Shown: in pieces, positions 1 through 8,247 of the stretch
Numbering within the stretch: position 1 is the stretch's first letter
Layout of the letters: every line of letters begins with the position of its first letter
Source of the DNA: Porphyromonadaceae bacterium UBA3318
GTDB lineage: Bacteria > Bacteroidota > Bacteroidia > Bacteroidales > Muribaculaceae
Assembly (NCBI GenBank): GCA_002361235.1
Contig: DESI01000095.1
Span: 1 to 21,557, forward strand
Length of the DNA: 21,557 bases
Direction: 5' to 3'
Notes under the pieces: model-generated
The model's input: the letters and a program-made list of their open reading frames with translations, nothing else
Databases searched by the model: none
What the model was told of the DNA's origin: nothing
Made by a program: the position numbers and the translations under genes

Positions 1-91
1 ATTGCTTGCGGATTTTAGGTTTACTAAAAACATATAAATGTCCGTAATAATGAATATCGCGCCACAACGTCATAGACCTCAACCTATATGG

Positions 92-1186
92 TTACGAGTG
101 CATCTCGACCTTGTGGGTGGGCGGGAGGGTGGCGTTGCGGGCGTCGACGGCTTCGACTACGCGGGCGGCGAGGGCGCGGTAGGCTGTAGCTTCGGGCGTG
201 GTGCCGAGCGCGGCGGGGGTGCCGGCGTCGGCATTGGCCATCACTGATTCCACCAGCGGTATCTGACCCAACAGCTGCGTGCCGGTCTCCTCGGCCAGTC
301 GCAGGCCGCCGTCCTTGCCGAAGATATAGTATTTCTCGTCGGGATGCGCGCCGGGTGTGAACCATGCCATGTTCTCGACAAGACCCAACACCGGTACGTT
401 CACCTGCTCCTGCTGGAACATGGCTATACCCTTGCGTGCGTCGGCCAACGCCACCTCCTGGGGCGTGGTCACGACCACTACGCCGGTCAGCGGCAGTGTC
501 TGCACGAGGGTCAGATGTATGTCGCTGGTGCCGGGAGGCATATCGATCAGGAAATAGTCCAGCTCGCCCCACCACGCGTCGGTGATGAGCTGCTTCAGGG
601 CGTTGCTGGCCATTCCGCCGCGCCACAGCACAGGCTTGTTCTTGTCGACCATGAAACCGATGGACAGGAGTTTCACGCCGTATTTCTCGATAGGCTCGAT
701 CCAGTCGCGCCCCTCCTCGTTGATCATGTATATGGGTTCGTCTTCCACGCCGAACATCTTGGGCATCGAGGGGCCGAATATGTCGGCATCAAGCAGTCCC
801 ACCTTATAACCGGCGGCAGCCAGGGCCACGGCAAGGTTGGAAGCCACGGTCGATTTGCCTACGCCTCCCTTGCCGCTGCTGACGCCTATGATGTTCTTCA
901 CCTTGGGCAGCGGATTCACCTTCTGCTCCACGTCGCGCTTGAATTCCGGCGTGATGGTCACCTCCACATCGGGGCTGACGTTGGTGTGTATCGCCGCCTC
1001 GGCGGTCTTGATCAGGCTGCGGATAAATGGATCGGTCGACTTGTCGAACACCAGGCCGAAGCTGACCTTCATGCCGTCTATGCGCATATTGTCGGCTATC
1101 ATGCCGAGTTCGACAATGCTCTTGCCGTTGCCGGGATAACGCACGCCCCGCAACGCGTCGATTATAAGATTGGGATATAGTGTCAT
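92..1186 (-). CDS. mrp: Mrp/ApbC/NBP35-family P-loop ATPase (iron-sulfur cluster carrier family)
   Basis: Mrp-family ATPases act in the cytoplasm and are thought to help assemble or transfer iron-sulfur clusters. The 364-residue product has the usual two parts: an N-terminal MIP18/DUF59-like domain (about residues 1-85) and a deviant-Walker MinD/ParA-type ATPase domain. Visible motifs are the P-loop GKGGVGKST (105-113), the switch DAD (133-135), the Mrp signature around WRGGM (188-192) and DMPPGTSD (215-222). Where many homologues carry CPxC, this one reads WFTPGAHPDEKYY (275-287), and I find no cysteine anywhere in the protein. Length is normal for the family. It starts at ATG 1186, 31 bases after trmB on the same strand, so the two are probably co-transcribed. 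The family call is secure; a cluster-carrying role is uncertain for this cysteine-free form. Confidence 0.93.
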   Translation of the reverse strand: MTLYPNLIIDALRGVRYPGNGKSIVELGMIADNMRIDGMKVSFGLVFDKSTDPFIRSLIKTAEAAIHTNVSPDVEVTITPEFKRDVEQKVNPLPKVKNIIGVSSGKGGVGKSTVASNLAVALAAAGYKVGLLDADIFGPSMPKMFGVEDEPIYMINEEGRDWIEPIEKYGVKLLSIGFMVDKNKPVLWRGGMASNALKQLITDAWWGELDYFLIDMPPGTSDIHLTLVQTLPLTGVVVVTTPQEVALADARKGIAMFQQEQVNVPVLGLVENMAWFTPGAHPDEKYYIFGKDGGLRLAEETGTQLLGQIPLVESVMANADAGTPAALGTTPEATAYRALAARVVEAVDARNATLPPTHKVEMHS

Positions 1187-1217
1187 GATTTAAAATCTAA
1201 GCTATTATCTTAACTTT

Positions 1218-2018
1218 CTAAACTTTTTCAACTTGCTTGACTTCCAGCTGAGGCCGTCCCTTTGTAGAGCGATAGTCGTCCTTGGGTATGTCGTCGGCCT
1301 GTGGTTCCTGAAGCTCGCCGTCGGCAGGGAGACGGAAGCGCAACAGCTTGATCTGTTTGCCGCGGCTCAGCCACTGCTGTTCGTAATATGTCTTGATGCT
1401 TCGTGCCGGATCGGACACCTCCGTGCCGTACAGGTCATCGTCCGGACCGAAACCGAGTCCATATATGTCGGCGCTGTCGCTGAGCAGAGGCAGATTGTTA
1501 AGCTTCACCAGCCGGCGCGTGTATTCATATAGAAACGGAGAATCGGTCTTAAGGTTCACTATGCCGTCAGGCTTCAGGAGCTTACGGTACAGATTCAGGA
1601 ACCGTGTGGATGTAAGGCGTTTGCGCACCTTCTGCATCTGCGGGTCGGGGAATGTGATCCACAGTTCGTCCACCTCGCCCGGAGCGAAGAAATGCTCTAT
1701 GTTCTCGATTTCGGCGCGCAGAAACGCGGCATTGGTCATACCGGATGCCTCCACCTCCCTGGCGCCGCTCCACATACGCGCTCCCTTGATGTCGATGCCC
1801 ACATAGTTATGGGTCTCGTCGTGACGGGCCAGTCCGACGGTATATTCCCCCTTGCCGCAGCCCAGTTCCACAATCAGGGGCCTGGACTCCGTGAACACCT
1901 CGCCGTTCCATTTCCCTCTGTGCGGGAATCCCGCGCGCAGCAATTCCTCGCGGGGATACTGATACACGCACTTGAATTCCGCCATATCGGCAAATTTCTT
2001 CAGTTTATTCTTGCCCAT
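1218..2018 (-). CDS. trmB: tRNA (guanine-N7-)-methyltransferase
   Basis: TrmB methylates N7 of guanosine 46 in the variable loop of tRNAs using S-adenosylmethionine. The 266-residue protein shows the Rossmann SAM-binding motif VELGCGKGEY (50-59), the second strand GIDIKGARM (74-82), the family motif FPDP (123-126) followed by a basic stretch, and the LKTDSPFLYEYT segment (156-167). The last 30 or so residues after the catalytic domain are polar and family-variable. It begins at ATG 2018, just downstream of a TAATTTTGC box on the minus strand, and is followed by mrp 31 bases later. It is divergent from the GH3-like gene. Nothing suggests damage. Confidence 0.94.
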   Translation of the reverse strand: MGKNKLKKFADMAEFKCVYQYPREELLRAGFPHRGKWNGEVFTESRPLIVELGCGKGEYTVGLARHDETHNYVGIDIKGARMWSGAREVEASGMTNAAFLRAEIENIEHFFAPGEVDELWITFPDPQMQKVRKRLTSTRFLNLYRKLLKPDGIVNLKTDSPFLYEYTRRLVKLNNLPLLSDSADIYGLGFGPDDDLYGTEVSDPARSIKTYYEQQWLSRGKQIKLLRFRLPADGELQEPQADDIPKDDYRSTKGRPQLEVKQVEKV

Positions 2019-2054
2019 AGAGAGTTTTTTTTGCTATTTTTTCGATTTCGCTAA

Positions 2055-2063
2055 GCAAAATTA
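2055..2063 (-). promoter_or_regulatory. Putative -7 promoter box for trmB-mrp
   Basis: On the minus strand this reads TAATTTTGC, a full match to the Bacteroidetes primary-sigma -7 element TAnnTTTGC, about 37 bases upstream of the trmB ATG. No convincing TTTG -33 element is visible at the usual 19-21 bases. It lies in a 151-base divergent spacer. Confidence 0.5.
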
Positions 2064-2095
2064 CTAAAAAATTCTGTTTTAATATAAAGTTGTTA

Positions 2096-2104
2096 TAAAT
2101 TTGC
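2096..2104 (+). promoter_or_regulatory. Putative -7 promoter box for the GH3-like gene
   Basis: The plus strand reads TAAATTTGC, matching TAnnTTTGC, 65 bases before the GH3-like ATG at 2170. A TCTG at 2073-2076, 19 bases upstream, could be a weak -33 element. A purine-rich AAGAGAGA lies a few bases before the start codon. Together with the trmB box this makes a divergent promoter pair. Confidence 0.5.
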
Positions 2105-2169
2105 AAAGCGTAACCGGACTTGCCCTGTTGTAAAGCTCCGGGAAGAAGCATAAATAAGAGAGATTCACT

Positions 2170-3696
2170 ATGGACTATACTCCACTGGTAAGGGGGATGT
2201 TTGAGCGGCGAGCGCTGCGGACCCGTCACTGGGGCCGCGAGGGCGAGGAAATACAGCAACGCGTGTTGCGCAGCCTGTTGCGCCGTGCCGACAGCACATG
2301 GATAGGCTTCAGGCATGATTTCGCGTCGATAGCCGGCAGCGGCGACGTGACCGCCCGCTATGCCCGCGACCTTCAGCCCGTGGACTATGAGGAGATCCGG
2401 CCGCTGGTGATGCGCATGATCGCGGGCGAACGCAACCTGCTGTGGCCAGGACTTTGCCGCGACTATGCCCAGAGCAGCGGCACGTCGGGCGGCAAGTCCA
2501 AGTTCATTCCCATCACACGCGATTCGCTGCACCGCACACATTATGCCGGCGCCGCCGACACCGTGGCACATTACATCCTGAACAACCCGCAGAGCCGCAT
2601 GTTCTGCGGCAAGGGATTCATACTCGGCGGCTCGTTCGCCAACGAGCTGAACCTTAAGGATCCGCGCATCCATGTGGGCGACCTCAGCGCCACGCTGATA
2701 AACCGCTGTCCGCCCATGGCCAACCTGGTGCGCATTCCTTCCAAACGCATCGCGCTGATGTCAGACTGGTCCAAAAAACTGCCCCGGCTGGTGCGCATGG
2801 CCGCCAAAACCAACATAACCAACCTGTCGGGGGTACCCAGCTGGTTCCTTGCCGTAATCAAGGGAGTGCTGGAACAGAACCATACCGACAACCTGCACGA
2901 CGTATGGCCCAATCTGGAGGTATTCTTCCACGGCGGCATCTCGTTCGAGCCTTACCGCCAGATATACCGCAGCATCACCGACCCCGAGCGGATGCACTTC
3001 GTCGAGAACTACAACGCCTCCGAGGGATTCTTCGCCACACAGGATCAGCCGGACTCCAACTCGATGCTTCTGATACTGGACAACGACATATACTACGAAT
3101 TCATACCCCAGGGCAAGACTCCGGACGACGCCACGGGCATAGCCGGCGTGGAGCAGGGCAAGGTATATGAACTGATGATAACTTCCAGCAACGGACTGTG
3201 GCGTTACCGGATGGGAGACACGGTGCGTATCGAATCCACCGACCCCGTGCGCATCAGCATAGTGGGACGTACCAAATGCTACATCAACGCTTTCGGCGAG
3301 GAACTGATGGAGGACAACGCCGACAAGGCCCTGGCCGAAGCCTGCCGCGAACTGGACTGCACGGTCAAGGACTATACCGTATCGCCCGTATTCGCCGACC
3401 GCGGACGCCGCGGACGTCACCAATGGCTGATAGAATGGATCAAGGCACCCGCCGACATCGAGGCCTTTGCACGCAGGCTTGACGATGAACTGCGCAAGCT
3501 CAACAGCGACTACGACGCCAAGCGCGCCGGAATGTTTTTCCTGGACATGCCCGAAATAATAACGGTACCCGACGGAACTTTCTCCAGATGGCTGAAGTCC
3601 GTAGGCACCGGCAAGCTCGGCGGCCAGCGCAAGGTGCCGCGTCTATCCAACGACCGGCAGATAGCCGATCAGATACTGAGGATTATCGAAGCTTGA
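2170..3696 (+). CDS. GH3-family acyl-adenylating / acyl-acid amido synthetase-like protein
   Basis: The protein belongs to the GH3 (auxin-responsive promoter) branch of the adenylate-forming superfamily. Plant members join acyl acids to amino acids through an acyl-adenylate; the bacterial substrate is not known. In the 508-residue product the nucleotide-binding loop is SSGTSGGKSK (102-111), the second motif is ENYNASEGFF (279-288), and the hinge region is LWRYRMGD (343-350), with IVGRTK (364-369) after it. A C-terminal lysine-rich segment, GGQRKVPRLSNDR, resembles the usual end of the family. There is no signal peptide or membrane segment, so it should be cytoplasmic. It stands alone on its strand. 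Its last 14 bases overlap the 3' end of the convergent LRR gene. The family is clear; the reaction is not. Confidence 0.9.
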   Translation: MDYTPLVRGMFERRALRTRHWGREGEEIQQRVLRSLLRRADSTWIGFRHDFASIAGSGDVTARYARDLQPVDYEEIRPLVMRMIAGERNLLWPGLCRDYAQSSGTSGGKSKFIPITRDSLHRTHYAGAADTVAHYILNNPQSRMFCGKGFILGGSFANELNLKDPRIHVGDLSATLINRCPPMANLVRIPSKRIALMSDWSKKLPRLVRMAAKTNITNLSGVPSWFLAVIKGVLEQNHTDNLHDVWPNLEVFFHGGISFEPYRQIYRSITDPERMHFVENYNASEGFFATQDQPDSNSMLLILDNDIYYEFIPQGKTPDDATGIAGVEQGKVYELMITSSNGLWRYRMGDTVRIESTDPVRISIVGRTKCYINAFGEELMEDNADKALAEACRELDCTVKDYTVSPVFADRGRRGRHQWLIEWIKAPADIEAFARRLDDELRKLNSDYDAKRAGMFFLDMPEIITVPDGTFSRWLKSVGTGKLGGQRKVPRLSNDRQIADQILRIIEA

Positions 3697-5089
3697 CTAT
3701 CTTGATTCTGTCGCCCTGACGAGCGCAGACCACGGCTATCTCGTTGGCCGGAACCGTAACAGTGATTACGGTCTGCCCTTTTCCTCCGTCATAATATGCC
3801 ACGCCCGACACACCTGAGACACGCACGTTGTCCAGCGGCCCGGCGCCCGTCACCGTCACCGTCTCGCCCTCACGGCGTATGTCAACGTCATAATCCTTAT
3901 CCAGGACCTGATCTACTGACGATGTGCCACAGATGTTGAATTTCTTCCACACCTCCGCGTCCTTCCACTTGTCGACGTACCGTTCATCTACAAGCAGGTC
4001 GATTGGATACGTGCCGTCCTCGGCTTCAAGACCCGAGAATGCGTCGGGATCGAGCACCGGCACCGTTTCCCCGAGGGCTGCGACGTTTACCGCCTGTATG
4101 CCACTGTCGTTACGGAAGGCATGAGCCTTGATTTCCCGGACTTTCGATCCCAACTTAACCACCGTGATATTCTTATTGTTGGCAAAGGCCGCCTCACCTA
4201 TTATGGGGGATTTCAGCCATCGGGTCAAGGCATTGCCCGAGGCTGCGGCCATAGCCTGTCCGGCGTCCTCCGTCAGTTCGGGAAGATCCTCAAGGGCGGC
4301 ATCGCCGGCAAACGCGCCGTCACCGATGCGGACCGGGCCGTCGCTCAGCACTGTGGTCAGCCGCCCGGCATCGGCAAAGGCATACGCCCCTACTTCCGTA
4401 ACGCCCCGCAGGTCGGCAACCGTAATGCCGCTGTTCCTGAATGCCTCGGCTCCGATCGTTTCCACTCCGGCCGGCATGGCCTGCAGGGAGGTGCACCCGT
4501 AGAACGAGCCTTCCGGCACATGGTTCAACCCCTGCTTGAAGTCAACAGTCTGCAGATTCGTGCAGTTACGGAACATTCCCTTGCCTAATCTCGCGGGAAG
4601 GCCGGCAAACGTCACTTTCTTCAGGTTCTCGCATCCCGCAAAGGCATAGTCGCCCACACCTGACACGGTGGCAGGAATCTCTATCTCCTCTATTTTGCTC
4701 AGTGCGAAAGCCTGGACGCCTATCGTCAGATTGTACGGCGGCAGGACCACGCGGGTCACTTCGGTACCGGCCAGCATATTGGGCACCAGCTCGTAGACCT
4801 CGAACTTCAGCCGGTCCATATACCCTGTATCGTCGTACTCGTACGGTGCTATGAACAGAGTCGACAGGTCAAGAGTCCTCACAGTCGGAGACATTTTGCA
4901 AAGCAATGCCAGATCCGTCACATTGACCGCCCCCTTTAGTCTCAACTCGGCATCGGCCGTTGTCTCGAACACCGGGAGCTGCTCGCACAGCCTGCCCGGA
5001 GTCACGTTTATGTCCAACGCACTCGCTCCGACGCTGACCGTCACGGCCATAGTCGCTATTAAAAGATATTTTGTCCCTTTAAATCCCAT
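3683..5089 (-). CDS. Secreted BspA-type leucine-rich-repeat (LRR_5) protein
   Basis: This 468-residue protein starts with a signal peptide (hydrophobic 8-20, probable cleavage after ASA at 22-24). It then carries BspA/LRR_5 repeats, recognisable by recurring units such as IGVQAFALS, VGDYAFAGC, LGKGMFRNC, IGAEAFRNS and VGAYAFADA between about residues 120 and 340. Such proteins are surface or secreted binding proteins of Bacteroidetes with diverse ligands. The last 65 or so residues are beta-rich and end in RIKIVKLR, which could be a short sorting-type or Ig-like domain, but I cannot prove that. The ATG at 5089 lies 6 bases after the PorZ-like stop codon, so the two are almost certainly one transcription unit, and the partner may be a cargo of type IX secretion. 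The 3' end overlaps the GH3-like gene by 14 bases. Confidence 0.85.
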   Translation of the reverse strand: MGFKGTKYLLIATMAVTVSVGASALDINVTPGRLCEQLPVFETTADAELRLKGAVNVTDLALLCKMSPTVRTLDLSTLFIAPYEYDDTGYMDRLKFEVYELVPNMLAGTEVTRVVLPPYNLTIGVQAFALSKIEEIEIPATVSGVGDYAFAGCENLKKVTFAGLPARLGKGMFRNCTNLQTVDFKQGLNHVPEGSFYGCTSLQAMPAGVETIGAEAFRNSGITVADLRGVTEVGAYAFADAGRLTTVLSDGPVRIGDGAFAGDAALEDLPELTEDAGQAMAAASGNALTRWLKSPIIGEAAFANNKNITVVKLGSKVREIKAHAFRNDSGIQAVNVAALGETVPVLDPDAFSGLEAEDGTYPIDLLVDERYVDKWKDAEVWKKFNICGTSSVDQVLDKDYDVDIRREGETVTVTGAGPLDNVRVSGVSGVAYYDGGKGQTVITVTVPANEIAVVCARQGDRIKIVKLR

Positions 5090-5095
5090 ATATTC

Positions 5096-8000
5096 CTATT
5101 CCACCACAAGTATTTTACCCATTTTGGTAAAGGCATCCTGATTCGCGCCGTTGGTGCCGAGGATATAATATATGCCGGCCGGCACACGGCGCCTGTTGTA
5201 ATTGGTCATGTCCCATTCGATGGATCCTCCCGGAGCCTCGCCCAGTTCGCGCACCATTCTGCCGGCGGCATCCATAATCTTGACCATCGAGCCTTCGGGC
5301 AGCATGTCGATGGTCACCATCCCCATGTAGCCGGGACGTACCGGATTGGGATAAGCTCGCACCTGGGCTTTGCCAGATATCTCCGCCTCGTTCAGAAATG
5401 CTTCCGTCAGACCCTCGCCCGTGGATACCATCATCGATCCGTTATCCGGATTGTAGCATATCGCGTCTATCGAATTGCTCGGCAGCCCCGAGTTATCGGT
5501 GACATAGGTGTTCAGTACCTTCGTGCCGTCGGCGCTTGTCACCACGATTCCTCCGCCGTTGGTGGCGAACCACTTGCGGCCGGCCGGATCCACGGTCACC
5601 GATATGACGTCCACACCGTCAAGCAACAGGTCCGCCAGATTGGTGCCGTCGTTGCGCGCCACCTTGACACGCCGCACGGTGGTGTTGCCGTTGGCCATTT
5701 CCACCGGATTGAAATTGAACACTCCGCCCTGATACATGACCCAGACCCTGCCGGTGCTGCGGTCCTCGTACATGCTGCGCACATACCGGCAATCGAACGT
5801 CGACCCGTCCTGATCTACGAACGTAGACACAATCCGGACCACATCGTCCGACTCCGTGTCAGGCGTGCCGCCATGATACCACACCACAATACAGGGACCG
5901 TAGCCGCCGGACGCGTATATTATCATGTCGCGCTGCGAGGCAAGAGTTATCAGCGACGCGCTTCCGTCAGGCTCCACATTCCGGAATATCTTTTTCTTCA
6001 GCGGTCTGTATGTGGCGGAAGAGATCGAGGCGGCGCGGTCCTCGGCCGTCCAGTACCATATCTCGGCCTGCCGGGTGTCCGGATTAAAATAGGGCACCCA
6101 CATCGTGTTGTAGCTGTCGAATTTAGGCACACCGAAATTGCACGAACCGCTCCATGCCTGCATGATTTGTGTGCCGGCCACAAAACCGTTCTTCCCCGCC
6201 GCATGGTCGTTCGGACGCCCTATGCGCAGACTGTGCTCGCCGGTCAGGTCCAGACGCAGCAGCCCGTACTGGTTCGACCCGCAATATATGTGGTCGGTGT
6301 TCATGGGATCTATCGACAGTCCCATCGGATTGCTGGTGTAGAATATTTCCTCGGGATCCTTGCCTGAATATGTCAGCGACAACGGACTCCACTGTCCGTC
6401 CTTCAGACGGCACAGCAGGTCGGGGGTGGTGATGGTGTTGTACGGTCTTTCGTGGCCGTGATTGCGTATCAACATACCCAGAGTCCGGTCGTATGTCATG
6501 GCGCGGCATCTGAACGCATTGGCGGCATTGGGGAAATACTCCTGCATTGTAACGGTCCATTTACCGTCCGCGCCGGGTGCCGTCATGCGGTAATAACCGT
6601 CGCGACCGGCCGAGAACCACCAGGTCCTGCCGTCGAGGCTGGCGCCCTGAGGCGCTTTATCGGCCACAGCTTCGGGCATCGGCAAGTCCGTAGTCCGTCC
6701 GTTGTGGTCATAGACACGCACCCATCGGCGTCCGGACGTGACGATGCAGTCGGCTCCGCGCTCCATCGAATATTCGGTTGCGTACGACGTCACCTGAAAT
6801 TCAGGCACTCCGTCACGGATTATGACCCGGCCCATCACCGGGTGGCTGTCGCCATACATGGCATACACCCGGTCGCCCAGCGTCAGCATACGCCGGAATA
6901 CGCGCTTGTCAGTATTCATGACCTTATGAAACGAGCCCAAATCCCCGCTCAGCTCGCTGCCGTACCATAGGCACGAATCCGCAGCCACCAACAGGTATTC
7001 GCCCACTTTTCCCACGCTCTGCACGGGACGCCCGTAATTGCGCGAGGTAGCCACCTCTCCCTTCGAGGTATCGATGCTGACATATCCGGTGCCCGTCGCA
7101 ATCCAGGCATTGCCGTTGTTTTCGTCCACGTTTATGTCCATGATGTCCTGCGAGGCATTCGCGCCGGCCTGTTTCAGGCCCGGTATATTGGTCACCTCGC
7201 CCGAGTCGGACAGCAGGTCTATGTTGCCGTTTATGTACCCCACCACCAACTGACGGTTCTTGAAGTCATATCCCGCCGTACACACCACATTCTCCGACAG
7301 CCCCGTGTCGGCGTTAAGCCATTTCCACTCGTCGTTGTCCTTGTCGTAACGGTACAACTGGCCGTAAGGTCGGTTGAAACCGGCCACCCGCACGTCGTAC
7401 ACATCTTTCAGAGCTATGAAATACGTGTATTTCGGAGAATCGATAATGCGGTAAGTCTGGCCGTCATAGCTCAGATGCTGCTTCCACTCCACGGCCTGTG
7501 CCGGCACCGCCCACATCATAAGCAGCATTACCAGAGTCACGAACCAGTCGCGGAAAGCCCTGAATGCGCGGCCGCGATGGGATATGGCGTTTTTCGCCTC
7601 GGGACTCATGCGGGCGAACGTCTCGCCCGTCTCCCCGGCAATGAATACGGGATCGTAGCCGAATCCGGACTCGCCGCTGCGCTCGCGCGCTATCTCGCCG
7701 TCCACGCGGCCCTCGAACGTGCGGGCGTTGCCCTCGGCATCCACGTATGCCAGCATGGTCGAGAAATGCGCCCTGCGGTCGTCCTTGTCCTCCATGTTCT
7801 GAAGCAGCTTGCGCATATTGGCCTCCGAGTCATGGCCCGTGCCCGCATACCGCGCGCTCAGCACACCCGGCTCGCCGCCGAGGGCGTCCACCATCAGCCC
7901 CGTGTCGTCGGCCACACACGCCACGCCGTAATGCTCCTGCACATAGCGCGCCTTCTGCAAGGCGTTCCCCTCCAGTGTGGCCTGCGTCTCCGGCAGGTCC

Positions 8001-8110
8001 TCCCGGCACCCTATCTCGCCCAGAGACACCAGTTCCACGGCCGGTCCCAATATGGCCCGCGCCTCCTCTATCTTATGCTTGTTGTTCGTAGCAAATACCA
8101 GTCGTTTCAT
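5096..8110 (-). CDS. rdgB: Fusion: RdgB/Ham1 dITP/XTP pyrophosphatase + exported PorZ-like beta-propeller with T9SS sorting-type C-terminus
   Basis: One uninterrupted frame of 1004 residues. Residues 1-190 form a complete RdgB/Ham1 enzyme, which hydrolyses dITP, ITP and XTP to monophosphates in the cytoplasm. Motifs are ATNNKHK (7-13), ADDTGL (67-72), GFGYDPVF (149-156) and SHRGRAF (177-183). Residues 191-206 are a hydrophobic stretch (VTLVMLLMMWAVPAQA) with arginines before it and an AQA cleavage site, so they look like a signal peptide. Residues 207-916 resemble PorZ of the type IX secretion attachment complex: WKQHLSY near the start, then propeller repeats such as LVVGYINGNIDLL and RVWVMYQGGVF. 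Residues 917-1004 are a sorting-type domain (YPNPVRP ... IYYILG ... KILVVE). Normal relatives are two genes of about 195 and 800 residues. A separate start for the PorZ part at ATG 7609 or GTG 7540 is possible. Confidence 0.85.
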   Translation of the reverse strand: MKRLVFATNNKHKIEEARAILGPAVELVSLGEIGCREDLPETQATLEGNALQKARYVQEHYGVACVADDTGLMVDALGGEPGVLSARYAGTGHDSEANMRKLLQNMEDKDDRRAHFSTMLAYVDAEGNARTFEGRVDGEIARERSGESGFGYDPVFIAGETGETFARMSPEAKNAISHRGRAFRAFRDWFVTLVMLLMMWAVPAQAVEWKQHLSYDGQTYRIIDSPKYTYFIALKDVYDVRVAGFNRPYGQLYRYDKDNDEWKWLNADTGLSENVVCTAGYDFKNRQLVVGYINGNIDLLSDSGEVTNIPGLKQAGANASQDIMDINVDENNGNAWIATGTGYVSIDTSKGEVATSRNYGRPVQSVGKVGEYLLVAADSCLWYGSELSGDLGSFHKVMNTDKRVFRRMLTLGDRVYAMYGDSHPVMGRVIIRDGVPEFQVTSYATEYSMERGADCIVTSGRRWVRVYDHNGRTTDLPMPEAVADKAPQGASLDGRTWWFSAGRDGYYRMTAPGADGKWTVTMQEYFPNAANAFRCRAMTYDRTLGMLIRNHGHERPYNTITTPDLLCRLKDGQWSPLSLTYSGKDPEEIFYTSNPMGLSIDPMNTDHIYCGSNQYGLLRLDLTGEHSLRIGRPNDHAAGKNGFVAGTQIMQAWSGSCNFGVPKFDSYNTMWVPYFNPDTRQAEIWYWTAEDRAASISSATYRPLKKKIFRNVEPDGSASLITLASQRDMIIYASGGYGPCIVVWYHGGTPDTESDDVVRIVSTFVDQDGSTFDCRYVRSMYEDRSTGRVWVMYQGGVFNFNPVEMANGNTTVRRVKVARNDGTNLADLLLDGVDVISVTVDPAGRKWFATNGGGIVVTSADGTKVLNTYVTDNSGLPSNSIDAICYNPDNGSMMVSTGEGLTEAFLNEAEISGKAQVRAYPNPVRPGYMGMVTIDMLPEGSMVKIMDAAGRMVRELGEAPGGSIEWDMTNYNRRRVPAGIYYILGTNGANQDAFTKMGKILVVE

Positions 8111-8151
8111 CTTATTTATAACGAAATGATGGCGGCTATATTACATGATCG

Positions 8152-8199
8152 GAGGGTGCGGCGGTCGGGGAATGTGAGTTCCCTTTGCGTCGCACCCTC
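8152..8199. other. Imperfect hairpin at the junction between the phage module and rdgB-porZ
   Basis: GAGGGTGCG (8152-8160) pairs perfectly with CGCACCCTC (8191-8199), and GGGAA (8168-8172) pairs with TTCCC (8179-8183) inside it. It lies in the 137-base gap between the last phage-module gene and rdgB-porZ, both on the minus strand. There is no T-run on the minus strand, so it is not a classical intrinsic terminator. It could still slow transcription or protect the 3' end of the phage-module mRNA. Confidence 0.45.
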
Positions 8200-8247
8200 G
8201 TCGCAGAGTCCGGGCTTGGCGGAATGTCTATACTCCCGGTTGTCAGG

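Noticed and set aside
1..91. Short stretch left of mrp, and a 69-codon plus-strand frame running from it into mrp
   Set aside because: No motif, no promoter with both elements, and the frame is antisense to the mrp 3' end; nothing can be supported here.
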